Below are positions 16,493-23,954 of a stretch of 37,021 nt of DNA, in pieces. A program made the translations under genes and the position numbers. The stretch lies in assembly GCA_009695095.1 (NCBI GenBank), contig SIBQ01000024.1:1-37021 (forward strand), written 5' to 3'. Each line of letters starts with the position of its first letter. The stretch's first letter is position 1. The notes under the pieces are model-generated. The model was given only the letters and a program-made list of their open reading frames with translations. It was not told where the DNA came from and made no database searches. This stretch comes from Lacunisphaera sp. (GTDB taxonomy: Bacteria; Verrucomicrobiota; Verrucomicrobiia; Opitutales; Opitutaceae).

Positions 16493-16924
16493 ATGCGCTG
16501 CCTCGGCATCGATTACGGCACAAAACGCGTCGGCCTCGCCCAGGGCGATGACGTCGGGGTCGCCACGCCGTTGCCGGCGCTGCTCGACGCGGACGAGGCG
16601 GCCCGCTGGATAAAAATGGGCGAAGTTATCAAACAGCGCGGGATCACCGACCTCGTGCTCGGCTATCCCTACAACCTGGACGGCTCGGCCGGCTTCAAGG
16701 CGAAGGAAGTGGATGCCTTTGCCGCCCGACTGAAGAAAAGCTTCGGGCTGCCGGTGCACTTGGTGGACGAGACCCTGACCAGTTACGCCGCCGAGGAGTC
16801 GGTGCCGAAGAAAACGCGGCGCGAAGTGCGTGCCTCCGGACTGGTTGATTCGCGCGCCGCCTGCCTGATCCTGCAGGACTTCCTCGACCAGAAACTGCCG
16901 CCCGCATTGGCGGAATCGGATTAG
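16493..16924 (+). CDS. ruvX: Pre-16S rRNA nuclease / Holliday-junction resolvase-like YqgF
   Basis: At 143 residues this is a typical RuvX/YqgF protein, an RNase H-fold nuclease that matures the 5' end of 16S rRNA and is also called a putative resolvase. Seen: LGIDYGTKRVGLA with the first acidic residue, LVLGYPYNLDGS, VDETLTSYAAE with the second acidic residue, and LVDSRAACLIL with the third. It starts three bases after manC, so they are cotranslated. Downstream, an array-like stretch of CACAGAG words begins at its stop and runs into the truA start. Confidence 0.93.
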   Translation: MRCLGIDYGTKRVGLAQGDDVGVATPLPALLDADEAARWIKMGEVIKQRGITDLVLGYPYNLDGSAGFKAKEVDAFAARLKKSFGLPVHLVDETLTSYAAEESVPKKTRREVRASGLVDSRAACLILQDFLDQKLPPALAESD

Positions 16925-17025
16925 CACAGAGGGCCCAGCGATGACACAGAGAACATGGGGATTGTTTTCTCCCAGAAGATCGGATCGCTCTGTGGTCTCC
17001 TGTTATTTCCCGTGAACTCTGTGGC
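16924..17025. repeat. Word array, CACAGAG/CTCTGTG family, between ruvX and truA
   Basis: CACAGAGGG and ACACAGAGAACA on the left face GATCGCTCTGTGG and AACTCTGTGG on the right. The arms are imperfect inverted copies. The last word contains the GTG taken as the truA start codon. Confidence 0.6.
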
Positions 17026-17776
17026 GAAAAAATTCCCCCGAGTCTCACGCTGGAAGTGCGTCTGCGCCTACGACGGCGGCGCGTTCATCGGCTGGCAGTG
17101 TCAGGCGAGTGGTGCTGCCATCCAGGATGTCATCGAGCGACGGCTGCGCGATGTACTCCAGACCGGGACCCGGATTCATGGCAGCGGCCGCACCGACTCC
17201 GGTGTGCACGCGACCGGGCAGGTCTTTCACTTTGACGCCGCCTGGGCGCACGGCGGCGGCAAGCTCAGGGTGGCGCTGCAGGCGCGCCTGCCGCGAACGA
17301 TTCAGTTGAAGACCGTGTGTCGCGCCGCGCCGGGTTTTCACGCGCGGTTCGCGGCCAGAGGGAAAATCTACCGCTATGAACTTTGTCTCGGCGAGGCGGA
17401 TCCGTTTACGGCGCCGTATTGCTGGTCGCTGAACCGCAAGCTGGACTGGCCGGCCATCCAGGCCGCGGCCAAAGTGCTGCGCGGAAAGCACAACTTCTGG
17501 GCCTTTTCGGCGGCGAACGGCACGGAGCGCGAGACGACGGTGCGCGACCTGCGCAGACTTGATATCGCGAAGCGCGGGCGGCGCGTGCGGTTCACCTTCG
17601 AGGCGGACGGCTTCCTCTACAAGATGGCGCGCAGCCTGACGGGCGCGCTCGTCAACGTCGGCCTCGGCAAACTCTCGCCGCGCGACGTGGCGGCGCTGCT
17701 CAAGTCGGGTGGGCGCACGCCGCAAGTGCTAACCGCCCCGCCCCGGGGATTGTTTCTGGTGAAGGTGATTTACTGA
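17021..17776 (+). CDS. truA: tRNA pseudouridine(38-40) synthase
   Basis: TruA converts uridines 38-40 in the anticodon arm to pseudouridine. Seen in the 251-residue reading: CAYDGGAFIGWQ, the catalytic loop GSGRTDSGVHA with Asp59, HARFAARGKIYRY, and the C-terminal FLYKMARSLTGALV. The GTG at 17021 (VAKKFPRVSRW) is chosen because the family starts just before the (A)YDG motif. An upstream ATG at 16955 would add 22 residues encoded by the CACAGAG word array. The start codon itself lies inside an array word (CTCTGTGG). It follows manC-ruvX on the same strand and is followed by another array. Confidence 0.93.
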   Translation: MAKKFPRVSRWKCVCAYDGGAFIGWQCQASGAAIQDVIERRLRDVLQTGTRIHGSGRTDSGVHATGQVFHFDAAWAHGGGKLRVALQARLPRTIQLKTVCRAAPGFHARFAARGKIYRYELCLGEADPFTAPYCWSLNRKLDWPAIQAAAKVLRGKHNFWAFSAANGTERETTVRDLRRLDIAKRGRRVRFTFEADGFLYKMARSLTGALVNVGLGKLSPRDVAALLKSGGRTPQVLTAPPRGLFLVKVIY

Positions 17777-17778
17777 CC

Positions 17779-17952
17779 GAAGAGTTATTGACCACGGAGG
17801 ACAAGGATGAGCACAGATCAAGACAGATTCAATCGGACCATTTTAGAGGAGCTAACGGAGACAACGGAGGTCAAGAGTGTGAATCACTCAATTCCTCTGT
17901 TTCCTCTTGTGAAATCTGCATCCGGCCAAATCCGTGTCATCCGTGGTGAAAG
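17779..17952. repeat. Word array between truA and comF, CCGTGG/CCACGG family
   Basis: Left words ACCACGGAGGACAAGGATGA and CTAACGGAGACAACGGAGG face right words TCCTCTGTTTCCTC and AATCCGTGTCATCCGTGGTG. The outer words ACCACGGA and TCCGTGGT are exact inverted copies. The stretch has no gene. Confidence 0.65.
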
Positions 17953-17970
17953 TGCTTTTCTGAATGGGAC

Positions 17971-18705
17971 ATGAAATTCGTGGTTCGACAGCTCTGGCGC
18001 GACAAGCTCGACGTGGTTTTCCCGCGGAGCTGTGTGCATTGCGGCGGAGTGGTGGAGGCCGGCCGGTGGCGGCACCTCTGCCCGGCGTGTGCTCGGCAGC
18101 TTTTCGTTGTCAGTCCGCCGCACTGCTCGACGTGCGGGCATCCGCATTTTGTCGAGACGGAGCTCAACCGGGTCTGAGAGCATTGTGAGGCGCTCGCACC
18201 GAAATTCAGCCAGGGCAAGACCGCCATCCTGTTGCAAGGCCCGGGGCGTTCGCTGGTGCATGCGTTGAAATACCACCACGGCCTGCATGTCCTGGAGGAC
18301 ATCGCGGTCATCATGGCCGCGACGCCTGGTTATGCGGATTATCTGCGCGGCGCCGTGCTGGTGCCCGTGCCGTTGCATCCGCGAAAACTGCGCGAGCGGC
18401 GCTACAACCAGGGCCTGTTGCTGGCCCAGAGCTGCGCGCAGGCCGCGGCGGGACAGGCGGTGGTTGAGGAACTGCTGACCCGCGTGATAGATAGGGAATC
18501 GCAAACGCATTACGACCGGGAGGCTCGCCGGAAGAACCTCAAAAATGCCTTTGCTTTGGCTCCGGGTGTCACCATTAGTCCAGCCCAACGCTACGTCCTC
18601 GTCGATGATGTTTTTACCACGGACTCCACTCTCAATGCCTGCGCAGCGGTGCTCGGTCGCGCCGGGGCGCGGCACCTCGATGTCGTCACCTTTGGCCACG
18701 GCTAG
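17971..18705 (+). pseudogene. comF: ComF-family phosphoribosyltransferase interrupted by an in-frame TGA
   Basis: One open frame runs from the ATG at 17971 to the TAG at 18705, broken only by a TGA at 18175-18177. ComF proteins carry an N-terminal zinc region and a PRPP-binding phosphoribosyltransferase domain, and take part in DNA uptake or nucleotide salvage. Cysteine pairs are at 21/24, 37/40 and 52/55. The fourth pair would be codon 69/Cys72, and codon 69 is the TGA, so it stands exactly where a cysteine is expected. After it come LVHALKYHHG, VPVPLHPRKLRERRYNQG and the PRPP motif VLVDDVFTTDSTL, where the family normally has TTGxT; the Gly-to-Asp change would hurt binding. Two defects favour a decaying gene. 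A sequencing error or selenocysteine cannot be excluded. accD follows ten bases after the stop. Confidence 0.85.
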
Positions 18706-18714
18706 CCATTTTTC

Positions 18715-19632
18715 ATGACCCATTTCTCGAAACCCAAACTGCCCTCCGTCAAGAGCTCCATGAGCAAGAAGAAGGTCACGACCGAGGGGCTCTGGAGCAA
18801 GTGCCCGGTCTCGGGGGAAATCGTCTTTAAAAAGGAGCTCGAGCGCAACCTGATGGTGGTGCCGAAAAGCGGCTACCATTTCCCCATCGGCGCGCGCGAA
18901 CGCATCCAGAGCTTGGTGGACGAGGGGACGTTCGAGGAGTTCGACGCCGGCGTGAAATCGGCCGATCCGCTGAAGTTCGTGGACTCTTCCGCCTATCCCG
19001 ACCGCCTCAAGCGCTACGAAAAGGAAAGCGGTCTGCCCGAGGCGGTGATCTGCGGCCTGGGCAAGATGGACGGCATCACCGTTTCGCTGGCGGTGATGGA
19101 TTTTCGCTTCTGCGGCGGCGCCATGGGTGCGGCCGTCGGCGAAAAGATCACCCGCGCCATCGAACGGGCGCTCGAGAAAAAGATTCCCTGCATCATCGTC
19201 AGCTCGTCTGGCGGCGCGCGCATGCAGGAGGGCATTTTTAGCCTAATGCAAATGGCCAAGACCAGCGCCGCGCTCGGCCGCCTGGCCGAGGCGAACCTGC
19301 CGTTCATTTCGATCCTGACTTACCCGACCACCGGCGGCGTGACCGCCAGCTTTGCGACGCTGGGCGATGTCATCCTCGCCGAGCCCGCCGCGCTCATCGG
19401 TTTTGCCGGAGCCCGCGTCATCAAGGAGACGACCAAGCAGACCCTGCCGGCCGGATTCCAGACCTCCGAGTTCCTCCTCAAGCACGGCCTGCTCGACCAG
19501 ATCGTCAGCCGGCTCGAGATGCGCGAGCGCCTGATCAGCCTCCTGCAAGTGCTGCACCTGCGCAAGTATCACGCGAGAAAGGTGCCGACCGCCCCGCCGT
19601 TTCCCGCGCTGGTGGAGGCGACGGCGGGGTGA
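18715..19632 (+). CDS. accD: Acetyl-CoA carboxylase carboxyltransferase subunit beta, zinc ribbon degenerate
   Basis: AccD with AccA transfers carboxyl from biotin to acetyl-CoA, giving malonyl-CoA for fatty-acid synthesis. The 305-residue protein has the standard layout: N-terminal ribbon region, then crotonase-like carboxyltransferase domain with [43 protein letters not shown] and [10 protein letters not shown]. In the zinc ribbon the pattern CxxC-x15-CxxC is spaced correctly, at 30, 33, 49 and 52. Only Cys30 remains: residue 33 is Ser (CPVSG), 49 is Val and 52 is Ser (VVPKSG). Zinc binding is therefore probably lost. The rest is intact, so the enzyme is likely functional without zinc. Starts ten bases after comF; an internal ATG at codon 16 is an alternative start. 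Confidence 0.93.
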   Translation: MTHFSKPKLPSVKSSMSKKKVTTEGLWSKCPVSGEIVFKKELERNLMVVPKSGYHFPIGARERIQSLVDEGTFEEFDAGVKSADPLKFVDSSAYPDRLKRYEKESGLPEAVICGLGKMDGITVSLAVMDFRFCGGAMGAAVGEKITRAIERALEKKIPCIIVSSSGGARMQEGIFSLMQMAKTSAALGRLAEANLPFISILTYPTTGGVTASFATLGDVILAEPAALIGFAGARVIKETTKQTLPAGFQTSEFLLKHGLLDQIVSRLEMRERLISLLQVLHLRKYHARKVPTAPPFPALVEATAG

Positions 19633-19640
19633 GAAGGCGC

Positions 19641-19680
19641 AACGTCCAACGTTCAACTTTGAACGTCCAACATCCAACGG
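19641..19680. repeat. Left flank array of four-helix-bundle gene 1, CCAAC family
   Basis: Words AACGTCCAAC, GTTCAACTTT and GAACGTCCAACATCCAAC lie just before the four-helix-bundle gene. They are inverted partners of the array at 20072-20110 on its other side. Confidence 0.7.
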
Positions 19681-19688
19681 GCTGACCA

Positions 19689-20084
19689 ATGGACAAGATA
19701 GTGCCCGGCTTTGACTTGGAAGAGCGGCTGTTGGATTGCTCCGCGGCCATCGTCAGAATTACCGAAACGATGCGGCGCACGCCCGCCGGGACTCATGTGG
19801 CGGATCAACTGCTGCGGTCGGGCACGTCACCCTTGCCCAATCATGGTGAAGCGCAGGCAGCCGAGTCTTCGGCCGATTTTGTTCACAAAATGAGTGTATG
19901 CCTCAAGGAACTGCGTGAAACTAAGCGCTGTTTGCGTCTGGTCCAGCGAGTGCCCTTGCTGCGTGTTCCTGCGAATGCTGATCCATTGTTGCGAGAAACC
20001 GAGGAATTGATTCGCATCTTCTTCCTTGGCACCTCGACCGCAAGAAAGCGCGCTTTACGCAAGGAGACTGACCTTGAACGTTGA
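19689..20084 (+). CDS. Four-helix-bundle protein, 23S rRNA intervening-sequence (S23/bIVP) type
   Basis: A 131-residue protein of the four-helix-bundle family first found inside intervening sequences of bacterial 23S rRNA genes, and related to the Avd accessory protein of diversity-generating retroelements. Its biochemical role is unresolved; Avd binds nucleic acid. Seen: an amphipathic helical N-terminus (FDLEERLLDCSAAIVRI), then VADQLLRSGTSPLPNHGEA and SADFVHKMSVCLKELRETK, where family members usually read QLRRSSxSIxxNIAEG and FxxFLxxALGSLxExE. The family asparagine is retained in NHGEA. The gene lies between CCAAC-family arrays in inverted orientation (19641-19680 and 20072-20110), and its last codons and stop are inside the right array. 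It sits between accD and folC, with which it has no known link, like a small cassette. Confidence 0.8.
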   Translation: MDKIVPGFDLEERLLDCSAAIVRITETMRRTPAGTHVADQLLRSGTSPLPNHGEAQAAESSADFVHKMSVCLKELRETKRCLRLVQRVPLLRVPANADPLLRETEELIRIFFLGTSTARKRALRKETDLER

Positions 20085-20110
20085 GCGTTTGATGTTGGCT
20101 GTTGAAGGTT
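20072..20110. repeat. Right flank array of four-helix-bundle gene 1; contains folC start
   Basis: Words CTTGAACGTTGAGCG, TTTGATGTTGGC and TGTTGAAGG are the inverted counterpart of the CCAAC words at 19641-19680. The stop codon of the four-helix-bundle gene (20082-20084) and the folC ATG (20092) both lie within it. Confidence 0.7.
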
Positions 20111-21414
20111 CTGGTTCTCCTTCTTTCCCCGACTATCCATCGGTCACCGAATATCTCTACGCGCTCAAGGCGGGCGGGGTGAAATTTGGCATCCACCGGA
20201 TGGGCCGGCTCGCGGACGCCCTAGGCCATCCCGAGCGGAGTTATCCCGTGATCCATCTCGCCGGCACGAACGGCAAGGGCTCGGTCTCGGCCATGCTGGA
20301 GTCGATTTTCCGCGCCGCCGGCTGGCATACCGGGCTCTACACCTCGCCTCATCTCGTGAAACTCGGCGAGCGCGTGCAGGTGGACCGGCGGCAGCTGACC
20401 GCGGCGGAGATTGTCGACTTCGCAAACGAACTGAGGCCCGTGGCGGCGCAGGCCGCAGCGCTTGCGCCCGACGAGCACGCGACGTTTTTCGAGTTCATGA
20501 CTGCCATGGCTTTCCTGCAATTCCAGCGGAAGCGCGTGGACCTCGCCGTGGTCGAGGTCGGCATGGGCGGCCGGCTCGATGCGACCAATGTCGTGCAACC
20601 TGCGGTGACGGTCATCACCTCCATCGGGCTCGACCACTGCGCGGAGCTGGGGGATACTTTTGAGAAAATCGCCCGCGAGAAGGCTGGCATCATCAAGCCC
20701 GGCCGGCCCGTGGTGATGGGACGGCTGCCGCCGGCCGCGGAAAAGGTGGTTCGGGAAGTCGCCGCCGGTTGTGACGCGCCCGTTCACTCCGTGCGGGAAA
20801 TTTACCGGGATGACCTGGCCGGCTATCCGGCGACCAGCCTGGCGGGTGATTACCAGCGTTGGAATGCCGCGACCGCCGCGCTGGTGGCGAGGCGGCTGCC
20901 CGCGAAATGGAAACTTACGGAGGAAGTAATCACCCGCGGGCTGCAATCGGTGGACTGGCCCGGCCGCTGGCAGCATACTACCATCGGCGGGCGCCCGCTG
21001 ATTCTCGATGCCTCGCACAATCCCGAGGGGGCGGAGGTGCTGGAGCAGAATTTGTCACAATTGGTCGCGGCGACCGGGCGGCCGCCGGTCATCGTGGCCG
21101 GGGCGCTGGGCGAGTTCCGGGCCCGGGCGCTGCTCGAGGTCATGTTGCGTCACGCCCGGGAAATCCACCTGGTCACGCCGCGACAGGCCCGGGCGAGCAC
21201 CTTTGAGGAATTGCTGGCGCTCGTGCCGGTGGCGCAGCGGCGCCTCGTGCACCGCGGCACGATCGCGGAGATTTTTCCCGACGCGCATACCTGCACCCTC
21301 GGCGGCCCGGACGACACTATCGTCGTAACGGGTTCAATCTACGTGCTGGGCGAGGTGCTGGAGCGGATCGAACCCGGCCGCGGCGCCGGCGAGGGGAAGC
21401 TGCAGGATTTTTGA
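20092..21414 (+). CDS. folC: Bifunctional folylpolyglutamate/dihydrofolate synthase
   Basis: FolC adds glutamate to dihydropteroate or folates with ATP. The 440-residue protein has the Mur-ligase fold: the P-loop AGTNGKGS (57-64), LYTSPHLVKLGERVQ, EVGMGGRLDATN, TSIGLDHCAELGDT with EKAGIIK, PGRWQ, and the C-terminal DASHNPEGAEVL and VTGSIYVLGEVL. The ATG at 20092 is the only reasonable start: family N-termini begin near YPSVTEYLYAL and no other ATG/GTG lies close. That ATG and its next codons (MLAVEG) are encoded by the right array of the upstream four-helix-bundle gene. The start follows that gene's stop by seven bases, so coupling is likely. FolC and AccD are both housekeeping enzymes and were probably adjacent before the cassette arrived. 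Confidence 0.92.
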   Translation: MLAVEGSGSPSFPDYPSVTEYLYALKAGGVKFGIHRMGRLADALGHPERSYPVIHLAGTNGKGSVSAMLESIFRAAGWHTGLYTSPHLVKLGERVQVDRRQLTAAEIVDFANELRPVAAQAAALAPDEHATFFEFMTAMAFLQFQRKRVDLAVVEVGMGGRLDATNVVQPAVTVITSIGLDHCAELGDTFEKIAREKAGIIKPGRPVVMGRLPPAAEKVVREVAAGCDAPVHSVREIYRDDLAGYPATSLAGDYQRWNAATAALVARRLPAKWKLTEEVITRGLQSVDWPGRWQHTTIGGRPLILDASHNPEGAEVLEQNLSQLVAATGRPPVIVAGALGEFRARALLEVMLRHAREIHLVTPRQARASTFEELLALVPVAQRRLVHRGTIAEIFPDAHTCTLGGPDDTIVVTGSIYVLGEVLERIEPGRGAGEGKLQDF

Positions 21415-21420
21415 CGCAGA

Positions 21421-21515
21421 CGATCATTTTCCGCGAATAACGCGAATAAACGCTGATGCAGAATGTCCGGAATAGGGCTGAATATTTATCCGCGAGCATC
21501 CGCGCTATCCGCGGA
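21421..21515. repeat. Word array downstream of folC, CGCGAATAA family
   Basis: TTCCGCGAATAACGCGAATAA on the left faces ATTTATCCGCGAGC, ATCCGCGC and TATCCGCGGA on the right. The words are again inverted copies with single-base changes. No gene lies between 21415 and 21605. Confidence 0.6.
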
Positions 21516-21605
21516 GAATTCAGGTCGGCTCAGTCCGGCACCCCCAGCTGAACGAACTGTGCGCTTGTTTCTCGCTGATTCTGCTGCAAATCTGCCGGGC
21601 AGTTG

Positions 21606-22607
21606 ATGAACCCCCCGCCGTCATTTGCCAAGGCATTCAAGGGCAGGCGCGTGCTCATTACGGGTGGGCTGGGCTTCATCGGCTCGAAACTGGCGCGGAC
21701 CCTGGTGTCGCTCGGCGCGAAGGTCACGATCCTCGACAGCCTTATACCGGAATACGGCGGCAACCGGCGCAATGTGCAGGGGATCGAGTCGAAACTGGTC
21801 ATCAATCTCTCGGACGTGCGCGACCGGCACAGCCTGCCGGAGTTTTTGCGCGGGCAGCATTACCTTTTCAACCTGGCCGGCCAGACGAGCCACATGGACT
21901 CGATGACGGATCCCGAGACCGACCTGGATATCAACTGCCGCGCCCAGCTCACGCTGCTCGAGGCGTGCCGGAAGCACAACCCGCGTCTCCGGGTGGTCTT
22001 CGCCAGCACGCGCCAGATTTACGGCCGGCCGGATTACCTGCCGGTGGATGAGAAGCACCCATTGCGCCCGGTCGACGTGAACGGCATCAACAAGCTGGCC
22101 GGCGAGGGATACCATCTGCTCTACAGCCACGTTCACGGCGTGCCCAGCACGGTCCTGCGCCTCACCAACACCATCGGGCCGCGGATGCGGGTGAAGGACG
22201 CGCGGCAGACCTTCGTCGGCGAGTGGATCCGGCAGATTCTTCAGGGCCGGCCGATCGAGGTGTGGGGCGGCGGGCAATTGCGCGACTTCACCTACGTGGA
22301 CGATGCGGTCGAGGCGTTCCTGCTGGCGGCGATCCATCCGCAGGCCGTGGGCCGGGTGTTCAATCTCGGCGGCGTGGGGCAGGTCAGCCTGCGCGAACTC
22401 GCGGAGACACTGATCGGGGTCGCAAGGCGGGGCAGTTACTGCGTGAAATCGTTCCCGGTCGCCCGCCAGAAGATCGACATTGGTGATTATTATTCCGACT
22501 GCCGGCTCATCGGGTCGGTGCTGGGCTGGCAACCGCGGACGACGATCAGGCAGGCGCTGGCGAAGACCGTGGCGTATTACCGCAAGGAACTACCACACTA
22601 CCTGTGA
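21606..22607 (+). CDS. Extended SDR (NAD-dependent epimerase/dehydratase) lacking the usual catalytic Tyr
   Basis: A 333-residue nucleotide-sugar epimerase/dehydratase-type protein. Seen: the NAD motif GGLGFIG (20-26), LFNLAGQTSH in the position of the family LAA motif, FASTRQIYGRP (132-142), GGGQLRDFTYVDDAV and FNLGGVGQ. The active-site YxxxK reads NGINK (159-163): the lysine is present but the tyrosine is asparagine. I recall a distinct SDR group with this motif, so it is probably a real subfamily with altered chemistry rather than a damaged gene. The ATG at 21606 is preferred to the TTG three bases earlier. It precedes a DegT-type aminotransferase, so nucleotide-sugar modification for a surface polysaccharide is likely. 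Confidence 0.85.
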   Translation: MNPPPSFAKAFKGRRVLITGGLGFIGSKLARTLVSLGAKVTILDSLIPEYGGNRRNVQGIESKLVINLSDVRDRHSLPEFLRGQHYLFNLAGQTSHMDSMTDPETDLDINCRAQLTLLEACRKHNPRLRVVFASTRQIYGRPDYLPVDEKHPLRPVDVNGINKLAGEGYHLLYSHVHGVPSTVLRLTNTIGPRMRVKDARQTFVGEWIRQILQGRPIEVWGGGQLRDFTYVDDAVEAFLLAAIHPQAVGRVFNLGGVGQVSLRELAETLIGVARRGSYCVKSFPVARQKIDIGDYYSDCRLIGSVLGWQPRTTIRQALAKTVAYYRKELPHYL

Positions 22608-22609
22608 AG

Positions 22610-22757
22610 AGGCGGGAGGAAACCTGAAACTTGAAATCTGAAACCTGAAAGTTCGGAAACTCCCGGACTACAGGTCCCGCCTCGACTCCTCAGGTTTCAG
22701 GTCTCAGGTTTCAGCCCTACTTCAAGCTCCATGCTCCCTGCTCCCCGCTCCAAGCTT
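22610..22757. repeat. Word array, CCTGAAA/TTTCAGG and GCTCC families, entering the DegT gene
   Basis: GAAACCTGAAAC, TTGAAATCTG and AAACCTGAAAG on the left face CTCAGGTTTCAGGTCTCAGG on the right. A short second array, AAGCTCCATGCTCCCTGC and CTCCCCGCTCC, follows. Its ATG is the start codon of the DegT aminotransferase gene. Confidence 0.7.
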
Positions 22758-23852
22758 CTTACGGCTGATCCGAAAGCCGCCTATCTCGCCGCGCAGACCG
22801 ACATCGACGCCGCCATCAAGCGGGTGATGCTCAGCGGGCACTATATCCTCGGTCCCGAGCTCGCCGCCTTCGAGAAGGAGTTCGCCGCCTGGCTGGGCAC
22901 CGCCGGGGCCGTGGGCGTGGCCAATGGCACCGACGCCATCGAGCTGGCGTTGCTCGCCGCCGGCATCGGCCCGGGCGACAAGGTCGTCACCGTCGCCAAC
23001 ACTGTCACGGCGACCGTCGCGGCCATCGGCGCCACGGGCGCCAAGCCGGTGTTTGTGGACATCGAGCCCGGCACCATGCTGATGGATCTGGCCGCGTTGG
23101 AGTCGATGCTGAGCGAACTGCGCGATCCGAAGATCAAGGCCATCGTGCCCGTGCACCTCTACGGCCAGGCGGTGGATCTGCCGCGCCTGCTGGAACTAGC
23201 CCAGCGGCACTCCCTGCTCGTCATCGAGGATTCAGCCCAGGCGCACGGTTCGACCGTCGGCGGCAAAAAGGCCGGAACCTTCGGGTCGCTGGCTGCCTTC
23301 AGTTTTTATCCGACCAAGAACCTCGGCGCCTTTGGTGACGCAGGCGCCGTGGCCGGCAGCGACCCGGCCCTGGTGGAGAAAGTGCGGCTCCTGCGCCAAT
23401 ACGGCTGGCGGAAACGCTACGTGAGCGATCTGCCCGGCCGCAACAGCCGGCTCGACGAAATCCAGGCGGCGATCCTCCGCGTGCGGCTGGCCCGGCTGGA
23501 TGCGGAGACCGCCGCGCGCGACCGGCTGGCGCGACAGTATCTGGGCGCGCTCAAGAACTCACCGCTCTCCCTGCCCGTCGTGGCGGAGGGCCGGTCGCAT
23601 TGCTGGCATCAATTTGTGGTGCGCTCACCCAAGCGCGACGAGCTCAAGGCTCACTTGGAAACAAAGGGCATTGGGTGCGGCATCCTTTACCCGGTGCCGG
23701 TGCACCGGCAGCCGGCGTATCACGACGCCTCGCTTTCGCTACCCCACACCGAGCAGGCCTGCGCCGAGGTGTTGTCCCTGCCGCTGCACCCGGGGCTGTC
23801 CGATGAGGATGTCGCGCGGGTCGTCACCGAGGTGAGGGGATTCTTCGGGTAA
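22731..23852 (+). CDS. DegT/DnrJ/EryC1/StrS-family aminotransferase
   Basis: A 373-residue PLP sugar aminotransferase of the type that aminates 3- or 4-keto nucleotide sugars for O-antigen, capsule or glycoprotein sugars. Seen: ANGTDAIELAL (phosphate-binding, 64-74), VPVHLYGQAVDL, IEDSAQAHGS (166-174, with Asp167 and Gln170), the Schiff-base lysine K196 in FYPTKNLGAFGDAG, and RNSRLDEIQAAIL. The start codon and the first six or so residues (MLPAPRS) come from the GCTCC array. The conserved domain begins at about residue 14, so the array supplies a non-essential N-terminal extension. Downstream of the NGINK-type SDR on the same strand; together they would make an amino-deoxy sugar. Confidence 0.92.
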   Translation: MLPAPRSKLLTADPKAAYLAAQTDIDAAIKRVMLSGHYILGPELAAFEKEFAAWLGTAGAVGVANGTDAIELALLAAGIGPGDKVVTVANTVTATVAAIGATGAKPVFVDIEPGTMLMDLAALESMLSELRDPKIKAIVPVHLYGQAVDLPRLLELAQRHSLLVIEDSAQAHGSTVGGKKAGTFGSLAAFSFYPTKNLGAFGDAGAVAGSDPALVEKVRLLRQYGWRKRYVSDLPGRNSRLDEIQAAILRVRLARLDAETAARDRLARQYLGALKNSPLSLPVVAEGRSHCWHQFVVRSPKRDELKAHLETKGIGCGILYPVPVHRQPAYHDASLSLPHTEQACAEVLSLPLHPGLSDEDVARVVTEVRGFFG

Positions 23853-23854
23853 CG

Positions 23855-23945
23855 CTTAATACTTTACACGAAGCACGCGAAGGCAGTGAAGGACCTGAAA
23901 ATGTATGTCCTCTTTGCTCGCTTTTCGATCTTGATGTAAATTCCT
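23855..23945. repeat. Word array between DegT gene and purA
   Basis: TTTACACGAAGCACGCGAAGG and AGTGAAGGA face TCCTCTTTGCTCGC and TTTTCGATCTTGATGTAAA, an imperfect inverted pair. It lies between two convergent genes and might also serve as their shared transcription end. Confidence 0.55.
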
Positions 23946-23954
23946 GTCACTTTC

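Noticed and set aside
15356-16927. Long 523-codon open frame on the minus strand opposite manC and ruvX
   Set aside because: It is antisense to two genes with full sets of family motifs. GC-rich sequence commonly leaves such opposite frames open, and its translation shows no domain.
18175-18177. TGA read as tryptophan under an alternative genetic code
   Set aside because: TGA is used as a normal stop by many other genes in the window, including accD, folC and ruvX-adjacent manC.
19641-20110. Diversity-generating retroelement around the Avd-like four-helix-bundle gene
   Set aside because: No reverse transcriptase, template repeat/variable repeat pair or adenine-specific variation is visible in the window. 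Only the relation of the protein family is kept as a hypothesis.
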